From contig JAPWGK010000012.1 of assembly GCA_029641185.1 (NCBI GenBank), positions 372,001-436,000 on the forward strand: a DNA stretch of 64,000 nt, written 5' to 3'. Both the position numbers and the translations under genes were made by a program. Each line of letters starts with the position of its first letter. Position 1 is the stretch's first letter. A model generated the notes under the pieces. That model searched no databases and was not told the origin of the DNA. It worked only from the letters and a program-made list of their open reading frames with translations. Positions 39,745 to 52,501 of the stretch are shown here, piece after piece. The stretch is from Pseudofabraea citricarpa. Taxonomy: Eukaryota > Ascomycota > Leotiomycetes > Helotiales > Dermateaceae.

Positions 39745-42578
39745 TTAATAAACAAAAACCGCCTGTGTAAGGGGCAAGCTCGTAGCCGCTTCACACGCCA
39801 TATGGACGCCATCGGCCTCGACGCGGTAGTTCTCGGGATCGACACTCATCTTGGGACGGGCATCGTTGAATTTCATGTCGGTCTTGCCAATGGTGCGGCA
39901 GTTCTTGACGGCTTCGATGCGTTTTTTCAGCTTGTAAGAAGCGATAGCGCCCGAGGAGATGGAGGATTGTGAGACGAAGAGAATAGATGTTGCTGGGACC
40001 AAGGGTGCGAACATAGGCCGGGAGATTATGGGTTGCACGGTTGGGATGGAGGCGTTAGGATCGCCCTGGAGTGGATTTGTCAGTTGGGTATGGAAAGAAA
40101 GGGAGGGGAAAGGGAGGGGAGAGGGAGGGGATTTTACCATTTGCGCATAAGATATCATTCCGCTCTTGATGACTGTCATGGGTTTCGTCCCAAACCAAGC
40201 TGGATCCCATACTACCAAATCTGCGACCTTGCCTATTTCGACACTACCAATAACATGGCTCATTCCTTGTGCAATGGATGGATTGATCGTGTACTTGCTT
40301 ATATACCGTTTGACGCGGAAGTTATCAGCCCCCGTGCCCTCATCCTCTTTCAGCGTGCCTCGTTGTACTTTATTCTTGTGTGCTGTGTTCCAGGTTCGGA
40401 GGATCACTTCACCGCAACGACCCATGGCTTGTGAATCAGATGACATCATGCTGATGGCTCCTAGGTCGTGAAGTACATCCTCAGCAGCGATCGTCTCGGC
40501 ACGGATACGTGATTCTGCGAAAGCGACGTCTTCTGGAATGTTCTTGGATAAGTGGTGACAAACCATGAGCATGTCGAGATGCTCATCGAGAGTGTTTCGT
40601 GTAAAGGGTCTGGTTGGATTAGTTGAAGAAGGCAGGACATTGGCGTGTTCAACGACACTAATGATATCCGGAGCATGTCCTCCACCAGCTCCTTCGGTAT
40701 GATATGTGTGAATGGCTCGGTTCTTGAACGCTGCAATTGTTGACTCGACAAACCCAGATTCATTGAGAGTGTCAGTGTGGATCAGACACTGAACATCAAG
40801 CTCGTCACAAACTGTAAGACAGGAATCAATAGCTGAAGGTGTGGTACCCCAATCTTCATGAAGCTTCAATCCGCAAGCACCTGCATTAACTTGTTCACGC
40901 AGAGCCAACGGATCGCTGTCGTTACCCTTACCTGTGATTCCAAGATTCACAGGGAGAGTGTCACATGCTTGAAGCATTTCTCGCATGTAGTTTTTACCTG
41001 GAGTACAGGTAGTTGCACTGGTTCCAGCACTTTCGATTGTTAGCATTGAACTCGTACTGTGATGATCTCAAAATATACCTTGGACCAGTCCCTCCACCAA
41101 GCATTGTTGTGATACCAGACGAGATTGCTTCATAGACCTGTTGGGGGCAAATGAAGTGGATATGGGTATCAAATCCACCGGCAGTGATTATTTTTCCTTC
41201 TCCAGCAATCACTTCAGTACAAGAACCCACAATCATATTTGGATCTACTCCATTCATGACGTCTGGGTTTCCAGCCTTACCAATACCGACAATGATGCCA
41301 TTTTTGACACCAATATCGGCTTTGTAGATGCCAGTCCAGTCCACAATTAAAGCATTGACAATAACCAAGTCGAGCGATATATCATCAGAGACACCTGACG
41401 CTTGGCCCATTCCCTCTCGTAGGGTCTTTCCACCGCCAAATTTACATTCATCTCCATAGGATGTGAGGTCTTTTTCGACTTTAATCCACAGATCTGTGAA
41501 TCCAAGTCTGATAGTATCACCAACTGTAGGACCAAACATGGTTGCATAAGCTGCTCTATCCATGTGAAATGTATCGATATGCGCCATGTCTCCAGCAGGC
41601 TCAGGTGAATGAGCAAACCCGCCTGCTTGGAGTTTGGCAATAATATCATCTGTTCGAGCAATATCGACCTTGCCTGAAGCCAAATGATTTCCACCACGAA
41701 TAATTTTGTTGCCTGCAATCTCTACGAGAGTTACGGTTTTTGTGTCTCCGGGCTCAAATCGAACTGAAGTTCCAGCTGCAATATCAAGTCGATATCCATA
41801 GGCCTTGATGCGATCGAATTCCAACTGAGGATTTGTTTCGATGAAATGATAATGCGACCCAATCTATTTAATTTAGCATGCCACATTGCAAATTTTCTGC
41901 ATGGTCTGACCTGAATTGGCCTATCACCTTTGCTGGTGACCTTCAACTTGATCCTCTTGCGACCTTCATTCATTTTCACTCTGCCCTTGACAGTTACTAC
42001 AGCGCCTGGTTGTTTTGTAGCCTCGTATTCTTCATCTTTGGATACGGCAAACAGATCCTGGCTAGGGATTGGTAGAAAACTACCATACAACGCTTTCGCC
42101 AGGTCGCCATCATTGCTGCTTATCGGATGGTGGACAGTAACCAGGTACGTACCCGTCGGAAATGTTCCTTCGACCATTATCTCTGTGAGGGTCGTGCAGA
42201 CCGATGGAAGAACATGGCGGCGTCCAAGCATCGTGGCGCCAATAGACATAAGGTCTGCGACTGTGTGTCCTCCATCTCGAATAAGCTTCAGCTCGTCAGT
42301 GTGGTCTTCTTTCGTGGTGGGAGAGGTATTGCACTTCTTGGAGATTGTTTGCGATAAGAGCCTATGTAGCTTGTGAGAATCTGCTTGTGCGGTAAAAGGG
42401 CTACGGACTTACAACAGCTTCTGAATGGTTTAGCTTGACTCCTCGAGCAAGGCGCCTCTGAGCAAGCAGGCCAAGCTGTGAGATAACAAGCTTGTCAACC
42501 TATTAGATAGTTAAGCTGTGATCTCCCCAGCTAGTCTTTTCGGAATTCGCAACTCACTTCCTTCGGGATCAAATGCAT
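39745..42578 (-). CDS. ure1: Urease
   Basis: Seven exons (42578-42558, 42499-42413, 42361-42335, 42285-41911, 41863-41079, 41029-40138, 40065-39745) give 835 residues, the usual length of fungal and plant single-chain ureases. In order: gamma-like [23 protein letters not shown], beta-like ([16 protein letters not shown]), and the alpha catalytic domain. The nickel site is visible: GGFDTHIHF, the Lys to be carbamylated in [28 protein letters not shown], the flap [20 protein letters not shown] and SSDSQAMGR. The enzyme hydrolyses urea to ammonia and carbamate. It needs accessory proteins not encoded here. The third intron uses an odd donor, GTGCAA, chosen because it restores [16 protein letters not shown]. 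Confidence 0.96.
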
Positions 42579-43158
42579 CCTGACCTTGGGCCTATACCTT
42601 GCAAAATCAGCTGCTGTGAATAGCTTCAAGCGCAAGGTGCTGAAGAAGTTCGGCTGAATTGATACCCCGCAGAGATCACAGTTGTCGATGCGATAAGGAG
42701 CAGCACTGTGATTGAACAGCTTACCGAGAAAATTCAATTTAGTAGGTAAGCTCCGTAAGATAATATATTTCTAATTTGCTATTTTCATATGTCATAAGTA
42801 TGTGTACATGCCTAGATATTTAATTGTCTAATATTTTGGACGATGATTTGTAGTAGCCACGCAGCTAATCATCAGCCGCCAATCTACCCATGCCCCCATT
42901 TCGTTATCCATCTATAACTTTAAATGCCCAGAAAGCCTGTCATGTCATGTCGACATTAGAGTTCAAACACCAGTACCTATGCCAATGCTACCGGCTCAAT
43001 CCCACCCGAGGTATACCGTCCCAAGAACGCCGTATGCAAACCTGCACCGTTCGAAAATATGAAATAAATGAAAATTATGGGTGAGAATAGAAAGATCCCG
43101 AGAACCGTGGAAGTGTCTTATGAGAACCCAGGAAACGCCCTGGCAAGACTTCTTCGCC
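42579..43158. other. Intergenic, no gene seen
   Basis: 580 bp between the urease start and the 3' end of the RING gene. It should contain the urease promoter. No specific site is claimed. Confidence 0.55.
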
Positions 43159-45095
43159 CTAAGTTTCACAAGTCAATAATTTGCAAGACACCCGGCTGGT
43201 AAACAACATACATTTAGGCCGCCGCTGTTCCATGACCAAATCTGCGTCCTCTAAGGACACAGACCTTGCAGCAAGTTCTCGACCTCGCCGCTGAGCAATT
43301 TCTTGGCGTGTGAGACCCGGAGTCAAAGGCATTGGAATATCTGCCCTTGATAATGTAACTCGTGGCCGTGAAGGCACTGTTGGTTCTCGAGGTTGAAGAG
43401 AGATAGGACTCCGGGGTCGATAATTGGTGACTGAGAAGGTAGAATTAAAAATCTGCTTGCCAACGACCACGCTCCAGTCTTGGAAACGCTTCATGAGAGT
43501 GCCAGATTCGACATCTGTATCATGGTGTAACGTGACCCGCGAACGGAGCCGTCGCATATTTCGTTCTCGACGGACCATGTTGTTGGTAATTTTGGTTGGA
43601 CAGTATCCCAAAGGCAGAACACTTTTCTTACACATTGGGCATAATGAACTATGGCTGCTTAGAAAGCAATCGATGCATTCTGGATGGAAAATGTGACCAC
43701 ATGGCAGCTGACGGACAGGTGTCACTTCTGTTTCAAAGTCGTCGAGGCATATTGGACATGTAGGTTGAGCATATGGAAGGGATCTGTGGATTCTAGGCGT
43801 CGGACAAATTTTCTCTGTGTTGATTGACAAGATATGCATGTTGGCTTCAGTTGATATTTCGTTGCTCTGTGAGGCAGGGCTTCCCTCTGTGTTGTGGTGT
43901 CTATTGTGCTGAAGGATGGCGGCACACGGCTTCTCGATATCCAATACCTGAGCATTGTTGCCATCATAGCCATATACGAAATGAGGCATCTGGTTAATAA
44001 CTTCGTCTGGTACCGTCAGGCGTTTGATCCCCATAGTCTCCAAATTTACTTCGCCCCGTTCCACTCGTCGACGTAAGGATTTCCGTCGATATAACTGGAG
44101 AAGGTGCATCATTGCAGATGTCATAGCGAGCATGAATACCAAGATTCCCGCAATGACAAGCAAAAAAATCCATACGCTCGGGATATTCGAAGACGAATTA
44201 ATATGTATGTGTGAAAATATCCGAACGTAATCTCGTGGATCAACACCCGGGGTTGCGGCAAGCTGGTGTCCAAAGGGTACGTCTGTTAGGTTTCCGGAAT
44301 AGAGACTCAGCTCTTGCATCATCCGGGTACCTATAGTGGTAGATACAGCATAGACTGGATAGGGGTTGTCGTATTTCCATTTCCCATCATAATCAAGCCT
44401 CCATTGAGGAGAAGTTTCTGTTGAATGGGCTGAGGAATTTATGTCGGGCCGGTAGAATATGAATGCTCGTACAGGATCTTGACGAGCTGACGCAAGGTAC
44501 GCCTTTGTACACTCGACGTTAATCCATGGGGCTAAAGCAATGAGAGTAAAGTCAGTCGCAGGAAGATTTGCCTGTCTGGTGGCATTGGTTGGGACATATT
44601 GAGTGGAGATGTTGTTGCAAGAGTCGTTCTCCGGGAGGTCAGGCACGTATAGTAAGCCTTTGATCATGCCACTAGCTGGTGAGTTTCGTGCTGATAAGGT
44701 AGTGATATTGCCATCATCTACGACCTCCGAGTATGAGACGTTGGGCTGGTTGATTGATTAGAGTTTGCTTTGAACCTGCGCAATAACAGCGATACATACA
44801 TTTAATTTTCCAATTGCCTGGTCAAGATCTGAATCTGTATCTGTGGCCGGCCATCGAATATTGGGAAATAGCAGACTATAATTGCTGTCTTATTAGCAAC
44901 TCGGGTTCACCAAGGGAGGAGTGACTTTTTGACGACGTCGTTTGCCTTTGTGTTTGCGTTTTCCTTGTCACAGCGCTGGGCCGGGTATCCGAGCCCCAAG
45001 GCTCTGACAATGACGACGACAACGACAACGACGACGACACGATGCTCGCCATGATGATGGAGAACAAGGAAGACAGAGGAGCATTCCACTGACAC
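43159..45095 (-). CDS. PA-TM-RING-like ubiquitin ligase, N-terminus uncertain
   Basis: Main exon 44745-43159 (529 codons with stop), preceded by an exon 44884-44800 and an upstream exon ending at 44911. The luminal part has a protease-associated-like region (LIALAPWINVECTKAYLASA) and several N-glycosylation sequons. One membrane span follows (VWIFLLVIAGILVFMLAMTS), then a basic stop-transfer (RRKSLRRRVERG). A cytosolic RING-H2 is complete: CPIC, LPCGHIFHPEC and CPMC with the C3H2C3 spacing. The protein should ubiquitinate membrane or endosomal cargo, as GRAIL/RNF13-type ligases do. The first exon encodes a long Val run (nine V then IV), which would serve as the signal peptide core. I found no in-frame ATG close by, so the true start may lie upstream behind the acceptor TTTCTCCCACAG (about 45110). 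Confidence 0.75.
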
Positions 45096-45975
45096 TTCAT
45101 TGAAAACTGTGGGAGAAACATCAGCTTGCTATGCCAAGGGCCAAGTACTTGGCACGACCGGCCCCTCAGACCTGTGCCAAGAGTCTTCAAGAACGGAGAT
45201 GCTCACCGCGCATGATTTGATTCGCGGGTCTACTGCACCTGGCAATGACCAGTCGGACGATAGCTGGCGATGTGCAACATGTGTACCGGGTCACTCAGGG
45301 CGATATTCCCATGGTAGAAGGTGAAGATGGATTGTCGTGGGTGGAAATGGACAAGAAAGCCAAGAGAAACTTGGAGCCTTCAGCGGCTCCAGAAAAGCTT
45401 GTCTCAACCACCCACGCTTCGGGAAAAATGCTAGCCCCGATGTGGATCTGGGTTTCATTGATGTCGTTGTGTCACGGACGTAGATGTCAGCACGCGAATC
45501 TTCTCGTATCTGCGTGTCTGCGATGACAACGTTGGACGAGGCGGTCCCACTGGCTTGTATTGGCTTTGTACTTGTTGAAACCATCATTGACTGCAGTGAG
45601 CGGCTGGCTGGGTGGTAGCACATACATCACATGAATGACATGGGATGAACTTGATTGGGTAACTCTGATTGTGTTGTGAATGTGTCATGGCTTTGTAACC
45701 AGCACTTTTGTTTGACTGAAGCAATCTTTGATAGGCGACGACTGTATGCGATATCACCCAGTATGATTGATTATTGCCGTAGAATGGTGCTACAATATTG
45801 ATTCTATGCCAAATAATGACTTAGCTTACGAGATTACTAACATGTCGGATGAACGTATTGCCGCTTCCGGGCTGGCGCTGGTGCTGGCGCTGGGGCAGAA
45901 TCACACACGCTCGACGTTGGCTCTCAAATCCAGCCATCGCGACGGCCAGAACGTATACGTGCTTTAAAAGATAAA
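45096..45975. other. Divergent intergenic region
   Basis: 880 bp between the RING gene and NGG1. Small ORFs on both strands lack motifs. A GCTGGCGCTGGTGCTGGCGCTG run lies near 45873-45895, close to the NGG1 start. Confidence 0.5.
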
Positions 45976-48079
45976 ATGCCTCCATCTGGCCAAAAAGGCC
46001 TGGGGAAGAAGGGTAGCTCACGCCGGTCAAACAGTCGCAACACTACCCCGAGCTTGACAGGCTCAAGCACGACCAGCCTGCCCCAGACCAATTACACCGA
46101 GTCCGCATACCTCGGTCTCCCCATTGCCAATTTCCTCTCCTTTTCCATTGACGAAGTCGTTGAACAGCATGGGTCGACTATTCCATCTTCAAAGGATCTC
46201 GAGGGCCTAATGGAACGACTGCAGCGGCTTGTTGAGGTTGTGGGTGCGCGGGGTGATACATGCGACAAAGGCATGCGCATGCTCTCAGGACTCCGGAAGG
46301 AAAGATTGGCCGATCTGGAGACGGATCGGAGAGACGAGGAGCGTAAAGACAGGATAAAGAGAGACGCCGAGGAAGAGGAGCGCGGCAGGAAGGCAAACAA
46401 AATCAAGAAGAAGAGTAAGGATGCCAGCAGACCGAGGGAAGAGCGACCTTTAACACACGGCGCGCATGGTCTTGCTCCTCAAGACGGTTCAAATATCGGT
46501 ATGATACATACATTCTTATTTTATATATACCGCTATGGCTTCCCAACGTCGGATAAAGATATCGCTAACGATACGCAATGCCACAGAACATTCTTCCCCA
46601 GTGCGCGATCCAACGCGTAAACAGCAGCGCAAAATGTCGAGAGATAATGACTCTGCCAGTTCTTCGCTCTCTCCCGTGGCGCCCGCAACACCCACAGCTA
46701 CTGGAATGGACATCGACGACAAGAGCAAAGTTATAAAGGACGACGATGATGACGATGACGATAGTGCTGATGAGCACCAACCGCCTCCTGCGCCTGCTAT
46801 ACCCCACCTGCAAACTTTCGGCGAGGACCCCACTAGATTTCCGGACCCTACTGTGTACGAGATCCGACCGATCATAGCTGGCATGTCAGAAGAAGAAATC
46901 AAAGAGATATACTCTGTGGCCGATTACCCTCATGACGATCTACATGACTTGATTCCTGGGGACCCACCGGATCAGGACTTCAGCAATGCAAAACCGACAA
47001 ATCAAGTTCAAGCTAGTACTTTTGCAACCTATCTCGAACCATACTTCCGTGCATTCACGGAGGAAGATCTTGCTTTCCTAAGAGAAAGAGGGGATCGCGT
47101 TAATGCTTTCGTTATCCCACGACGAGGGAAGAGACATTATTTAGAGGTATGGGCCGAAGATGATGGCGCTATGTCTGTCGATGCCCCCAAACAAGATCGA
47201 GACAAACTTCCAGCCAATCAGCCACGTGGGGATGTTGAGAATATGGATGACTCGGTTGCGGAGACTGATCAAATATCCGCTGGGCCTCTTCTCTCGCGAC
47301 TCTTGGCGACCATGCGACCTGAACATCGAGCGCCAGTTTCCGAACCTGCTCCAAACGGTATGGCAAATGGTGAAGCCCCCGCCAACGGTGAATCCAATGC
47401 TGATCTTGATGCATTCTTTAATGATGCACCGAATCCACCTTCGCCCTTACCACCGGCAACATTAATGAAGGACTCAAACTCAGAGGCATGGAAGAAAGCA
47501 AATCACCCCAAGTTAGAGTATGCACATATGGATGAGCGTATCAAGCAAGAACTACGGCATATCGGTTTTCTTCCGCCTGACACAGAGCCTGATTATGATG
47601 CCCATTATGATGATGAAATCGCAGCTCGACTTCGACTTCTGCAGGCAAGACTTAAAGAGCAATCCGTCATCAATGGGGCACGTAAAGGCAGACTACAGGA
47701 TCTCACCAAGGAGCGATTAGCCCACCAAGAATACACCACCATTCTCGAGGATCTCGATAGCCAAGTTCAAACTGCCTATCTTAAGCGAACCCGTACTATG
47801 GGCAAGAGCAAGAAGTCAAAGAGACCTGGTGGCGGCGCAAACCATGCAGGAGTCAATGCTGGTACTGCTAGACCAGGGATTGGAGACAGCACCAAAACAT
47901 TAATGGAGAGACGAAAGAAGTGGATCACAGAAATTGGGCCAGTATTCGATGATGAGAAGGTACTTGGCAAGGTTCCCAAGCATACGGATCCAAACAGTTC
48001 TGTGTTCAAAGCTCCAGATCTTGCTCCTTTCATTGTAAAGGAGAAAGAAAGTTGGGATGAGGAAGCCGAGGAGGAATGA
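45976..48079 (+). CDS. NGG1: SAGA/ADA subunit Ngg1 (Ada3)
   Basis: Two exons (45976-46498 and 46587-48079) joined as [11 protein letters not shown] give 671 residues. The N-terminus is Ser/Gly-rich, followed by a short helical region and a long charged coiled coil ([20 protein letters not shown]). A run of Asp lies near residue 225. The conserved Ada3 domain is at about residues 490-600: [58 protein letters not shown] and the basic [11 protein letters not shown]. Ada3 links Gcn5 and Ada2 in the acetyltransferase module and is required for full nucleosomal activity. GCN5 lies 18 kb away in this window. Confidence 0.93.
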
Positions 48080-49007
48080 GTATCTTGTTTAGCGATGTAT
48101 GATTTTGATGTTTATGTGCGTGTATACACCGGCGGCCCTGAAAGGAAAGGGAACGGAGTTATGGCTGAAGTTCTTCAGCAGTATTTCTCAAGGCATTATA
48201 GGTTGTCCTAAAATATGCCATCGATGGTGTCATTCAACAGAACGACGCTCTCCTACCGGGAAGTAAATAAAATCAATCTTACTCATCGCATGCCTGATCC
48301 ACTTGGCGAATGTCTCATCGATGGTAATAGGTTGGAAAAGACTTGCCATGTCATTTTTATGAGAATAAGTTGTTAAGTTACCTTGTTGTCGCATGCAACC
48401 TCATCCACTACCTGATGATATCTCTCGTGAACGAAAGGCGTGGCTTCTTCCCCGATACTTTTGAGATGCGAGTTCTGATATACCCGCCAGAAAGGCGTCT
48501 GGGAGATTTCTATATGATTCTCGATCCCACTGTAGCCACTTCCTCCTAGTTTTGAATACTCCAGATCAGTTCCGGCCCAGTAATATAAAAAGATCAGTAG
48601 CAGCAGTCAATGCAGGTCGACACACCAGCTATTTCAGCCACCTCTCGTCAAATCTAAACTACAGTTGACCAAAGTTTAGCGAGTGCATCTTCCAGCTGGA
48701 CCTTCCCCTTTCTTTAGCGAACGAACGACGAACCTACCCGCCTTCTCTTTCCACAACAAGCCTTTCACAGAAGCTACCTTCCACAATTTCCAGGACACTT
48801 AACCCCTGCGTTTCTTTCTTGCTTCTTCTTCTACTTCTTCAACATCATCATCAACGGTTTATCCACACTACTTTCAACGCTACTTCTCTTGCTTGCCATT
48901 GCATATAAGTACTTTACTTTTACTCTACATCGCTTGCGGATTGCAGAGGCTTACTTAGCTTTACGGCTCGATTCGATATCAGTTTACGGAGTTGAAGTGT
49001 TGTCAGG
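48080..49007. other. Intergenic, no gene seen
   Basis: 930 bp. The right 250 bp is C/T-rich (CTTTCTTGCTTCTTCTTCTACTTCTTC near 48810-48840), as in many fungal promoters, and precedes the secreted-protein gene. Confidence 0.6.
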
Positions 49008-49732
49008 ATGCGTTTTATTGCTCTGCTTGCTCTGCTTGCTTTTGCTGCGTTTGGATTTGGGAATACTTTGGAGGAGGACTACTCATGGCTGCTCTCGATG
49101 GATGCCTACAACAAGGGGGATGCAACGGGTAATCAAACCTCGCCCCTCGTTCGATGATCAAATTCTAAATGAAGCAAGCACTCAACTTCACACCTTGTAG
49201 GAATTCGTCAGTCGCGGGTAGCTTATTTCCAGGTCAAGTTTCCCAGGTTCCACAAACAGTACGCATGTGGCCGTGCCATGGGGATCCATGCACAGTGACA
49301 GCCAGCACCATGATGAGCATTGTAGTATCCTACAATTCTTCGACCTGGTCCTTCCCAACCATCGCCCAACAAGGCTTCAGTGCTTCTCTAGGTTGGAACA
49401 ACCATAATGGCAAAGACATCCTCATCCAAGGGTACAACATGTGTCCACATTACCTGTTGAGCCTTTATAATGATCTTTCTGGAATGACAGGGAATTATGA
49501 TTATCCCTGTGTCGGCTATTTCAGGGGGTTTAATCCAAACACGGCGGTCGGGATGAGGTTTGAATTGGGATCTTTCTTCGATCGTCGAAGTAACAAGTGG
49601 GACTACAAGAATTCTGAACTGCCATCCGGAGAGCAGGATTTAGAAGTTACTTTCACACAGGGTGACAAGGGTTTCGACGGAAAAGATACAACATATACAA
49701 CCTGTGCCAGGTTCAAGATCAATGTCGAGTAG
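49008..49732 (+). CDS. Small secreted protein with six cysteines, unknown
   Basis: Two exons (49008-49128 and 49179-49732) give 224 residues. Residues 1-18 form a clear signal peptide (MRFIALLALLAFAAFGFG). After that six Cys are spread over the mature part: TPC, WPCH, GDPC, NMC, YPC and TTC. There are N-glycosylation sequons (RNSS, YNSS). No enzyme motif, membrane span or GPI signal is visible. The splice site (GCAAG|CACTC) was chosen because it is the only nearby acceptor that joins the signal-peptide frame with the long open frame. It could be a structural wall protein or a secreted effector-like protein; the sequence does not decide. Confidence 0.75.
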
Positions 49733-50007
49733 CTCAATGAGCAACCAGGTGTTGGAGGAACAGCTTCGAGCTTCTTTACATCAGTTTCGGCATCGTCTAG
49801 AGTTCAATCATGGGTCACAGAAGGTGCAACCTCTTCTCGCGATTCAGTTTTACATACATGAGCTGCCAAGCGAGGCCTTCCGCATTTTTTCAATCAGCAG
49901 GGTTTATGACTATTTTGTTGCTTAGTGGAAGATGCTTTGTTACCAGTGGGAAAGATCATGATGATCACGGAGGATTGGTAGAATACTCAAATCAAGTTCT
50001 TCATTGA

Positions 50008-51266
50008 TTATTTCGTTGTGTTCTTCTCTACAATGCCTCTTGCAAACTCCCCAAAGCTGATATCCTGGTCTACATCCACAATCTCGCCAAGATTTGGCTG
50101 CGTGAAGACGGCCAGAGTATTCCTCGCTATTCTTCCGCCAGCATTCTCGCCATCCGCAACACCTGGCTTAACACCCTTTACAAAATGTGGAACGGCCTTG
50201 AACCTCCCCTTCGTAATTCTCTCCAGTGCCTCTCCGGTCTGGAAAGCAATACAATCTCTTGGGATCTTGACCTGCACCGTCTCTCCGCTTCTCGACTGAA
50301 TATAAAGTCCTGCAGTCGGATCAGGAGACGTAGGCAACTCCTCCAGGGCAGGCAGGAACTTCGGCTGATAAGAATAAGACACGGGGATGACAGGCGGGTG
50401 GCGTGATTCATTGATGAACATAGCAGAAGTGAGGCCGGTCAAGCAGCCATGATCGAGATGAGTGGCACACCAATCATCATCAGCGGCACTCTTGACCTCG
50501 TCAGCGTCGGCTGGGAAATAATGCAGCAGCCTCGCCTTCGTCGTCGTCGACGTCTTGACTACATGTTCCAGATAGCCCTTCTGGTACTCGGGGATCTCCT
50601 TCTCGGCATACCGATCGCACGCCCGCGCAACGAGCACGCCTGTGTCGATGATCACCCGGCACAGCTCCTCAAACGTCTCCTGGAATCCCGGCAGCGCCGC
50701 CGACGGCCACAGGTTCGCACTCAGATACTCCGGGAAATTGTCAGTCGAGAACTCGGCCGTGGGCTCGGCGCACGCCAGCGTCGGCGAGACGTAGAATGCG
50801 CAGTTCGCGTAGAAGGAGCCTTTGTGCGTGTCGATTTGTCCGTTCTTGAGCGTTTCTTTCCCCAGGGACCAGCCGGTGAGGTATTTGGATTTGGGGTTCT
50901 CTAGTTTGGCTGTATAGGAAGGTTAGTCTTCTCTCTTTTCTTTTCTGCTCTTTTTGGATTTTCTTCTTGGGCTTGGACAGGGAAAAAATACCTAGAACGT
51001 GGGGTGGTAGATTTCCTAAATAGGACGAGTAAGAGAGCAGTCGATGTCTTAACTCGATGAATTTCTCGGGCACGTCTTTCACGATGATTATCCCAAGTGA
51101 TTCAGGCCCGAAGGCTTGCTCTAGTGTTGAGAAGGAGACATTTCCTGTGAGTTTTAGAGTTAGCACGTGTTTTTTATTCGTCTTTTCTCTTGTGGAGATT
51201 TTGTAGGTATATACGAGATAACTCACCATTCTCTAGATCCGCAAGACTAACCGTTACAGCCGACAT
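50008..51266 (-). CDS. 2-oxoglutarate/Fe(II)-dependent oxygenase family protein
   Basis: Three exons (51266-51227, 51144-50992, 50909-50008) give 364 residues. The N-terminal segment (STLEQAFGPESLGIIIVKDV, then RLLSYSSYLGNLP) has the layout of the isopenicillin N synthase-like DIOX_N region. The iron site candidate is DDWCATHLDHGCLTGLTSAMF, with an H-x-D pair near residue 230. A distal His sits in FKAVPHFVKGV near residue 315, followed by RNTLAVFTQP with the Arg usually binding 2-oxoglutarate. The substrate is unknown. There is no cluster of biosynthetic genes around it. The FRG1-like gene is divergent, 309 bp away. Confidence 0.8.
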
Positions 51267-51575
51267 ATTTTTGAGCCTTTGAATTTTAAAACCGAGAGAT
51301 GTAGAGAAGTGAAGAGATCCTATTTTATTTTCCTGCAAGAGAAAAGTCTCCTCGTCGACAATGCTATCGTGGGGTAGAAATAATGAAGGCGTCTTGGAGG
51401 GGCATGGCATCCTTTCAGCCGCGGCTCGCCGGGCTCCGTCATTGGCTCACTTTAAACTTTTCCCAGCGAGGAAGCTCGTTATTTCTGTTCTGTGATCCAA
51501 CCACTCCACCACCTCCTCCACTCTCAGCCTCATCTCCAGGACGGCCTACCTTACCCCACAAAGTCAAAGTTCGCC
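51267..51575. promoter_or_regulatory. Shared divergent promoter region, oxygenase / FRG1-like
   Basis: 309 bp between the two start codons. It contains a CCAACCACTCCACCACCTCC pyrimidine/purine run near 51498-51518 and the sequence TCATTGGCTC (a CCAAT box on the minus strand) near 51438. Confidence 0.45.
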
Positions 51576-52501
51576 ATGGTCAAGGCATTGACGTTCAAAG
51601 GCGACAAGAAGACCAAGAAGAGAAAGCGCATCGACACGGCCGAGAAGTTCGGAGATGCAGCATCTACAGAAGTGTCCAAGGCGAAGCAGGACGAAGAAGG
51701 AGGAGACGACGAAGCCGCTCCCACAGCTGCAGCAGACGTAGAGGACGACAGCTGGGTCACGGCCGAAGCTGCAAACGATGTGGTCGGCCCTGTGGTTTTC
51801 GTGCTCCCTTCCGATCAACCGACGTGTATAGCTTGCGATACGAGCGGCAAGGTCTTTGCCAGCGCGCTCGAGAATGTTATTGATGGCGATCCAGCGACGG
51901 CCGAACCGCACGATGTGAGGCAGGTGTGGGTTGCGAACCGCGTCGCGGGGACGGAGACGTTTAGTTTCAAGGGGCATCATGGGAAGTAAGTCATCTCTGC
52001 TAGCCGCAATGGCAAGAACCAAAAACCCAAAAGGGAATTGAAGTGCTGATTTCCGGGTACAGATATCTCAGCTGTGATAAATACGGCCTGCTCTCTGCAG
52101 CGACCGAGGCAGTGTCCCCTCTAGAATCCTTCCTCGCTATACCGACCGCCGATACCCCAGGGACTTTCCAACTACAGACCCAACAGACGACATTCGTCAC
52201 TATCAAAGCTTCTACGTCCTCCAAAGCTAATGCGCTTCCTGAGATCCGTGGCGATGCTGATTCTATCACCTTCAACACGACCTTGCGGATACGTATGCAA
52301 GCGCGGTTCAAGCCGAAACTGAAAGCCAACAAGGCTGAGAAGGCGCGTGAGAAGATCAGCAGAAAGGAACTCGAGGAGGCGGTCGGGAGGAGGCTGGAGG
52401 ATGATGAGGTTAGGAAACTGAAGAAGGCCAGGAGGGAGGGTGATTATCATGAGGCGCTGCTGCTTATCAAGGTCAAGAATAAACACGATAAGTATAGTTG
52501 A
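51576..52501 (+). CDS. FRG1-family protein
   Basis: Two exons (51576-51985 and 52063-52501) joined in the conserved FKGHHGK|YLSCDKYG give 282 residues. The start MVKALTFKGDKKTKKRKR is a typical basic N-terminus with an NLS. An acidic Ala/Asp-rich insert follows. A beta-trefoil/fascin-like fold then runs through SWVTAEAANDVVGPVVFVLP and YLSCDKYGLLSAATEAVSPLE. The C-terminal helix is strongly charged (RKELEEAVGRRLEDDEVRKLK). FRG1 proteins are nuclear, found with spliceosomal and pre-ribosomal complexes, and can bundle actin. The fungal role is not established. Confidence 0.9.
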
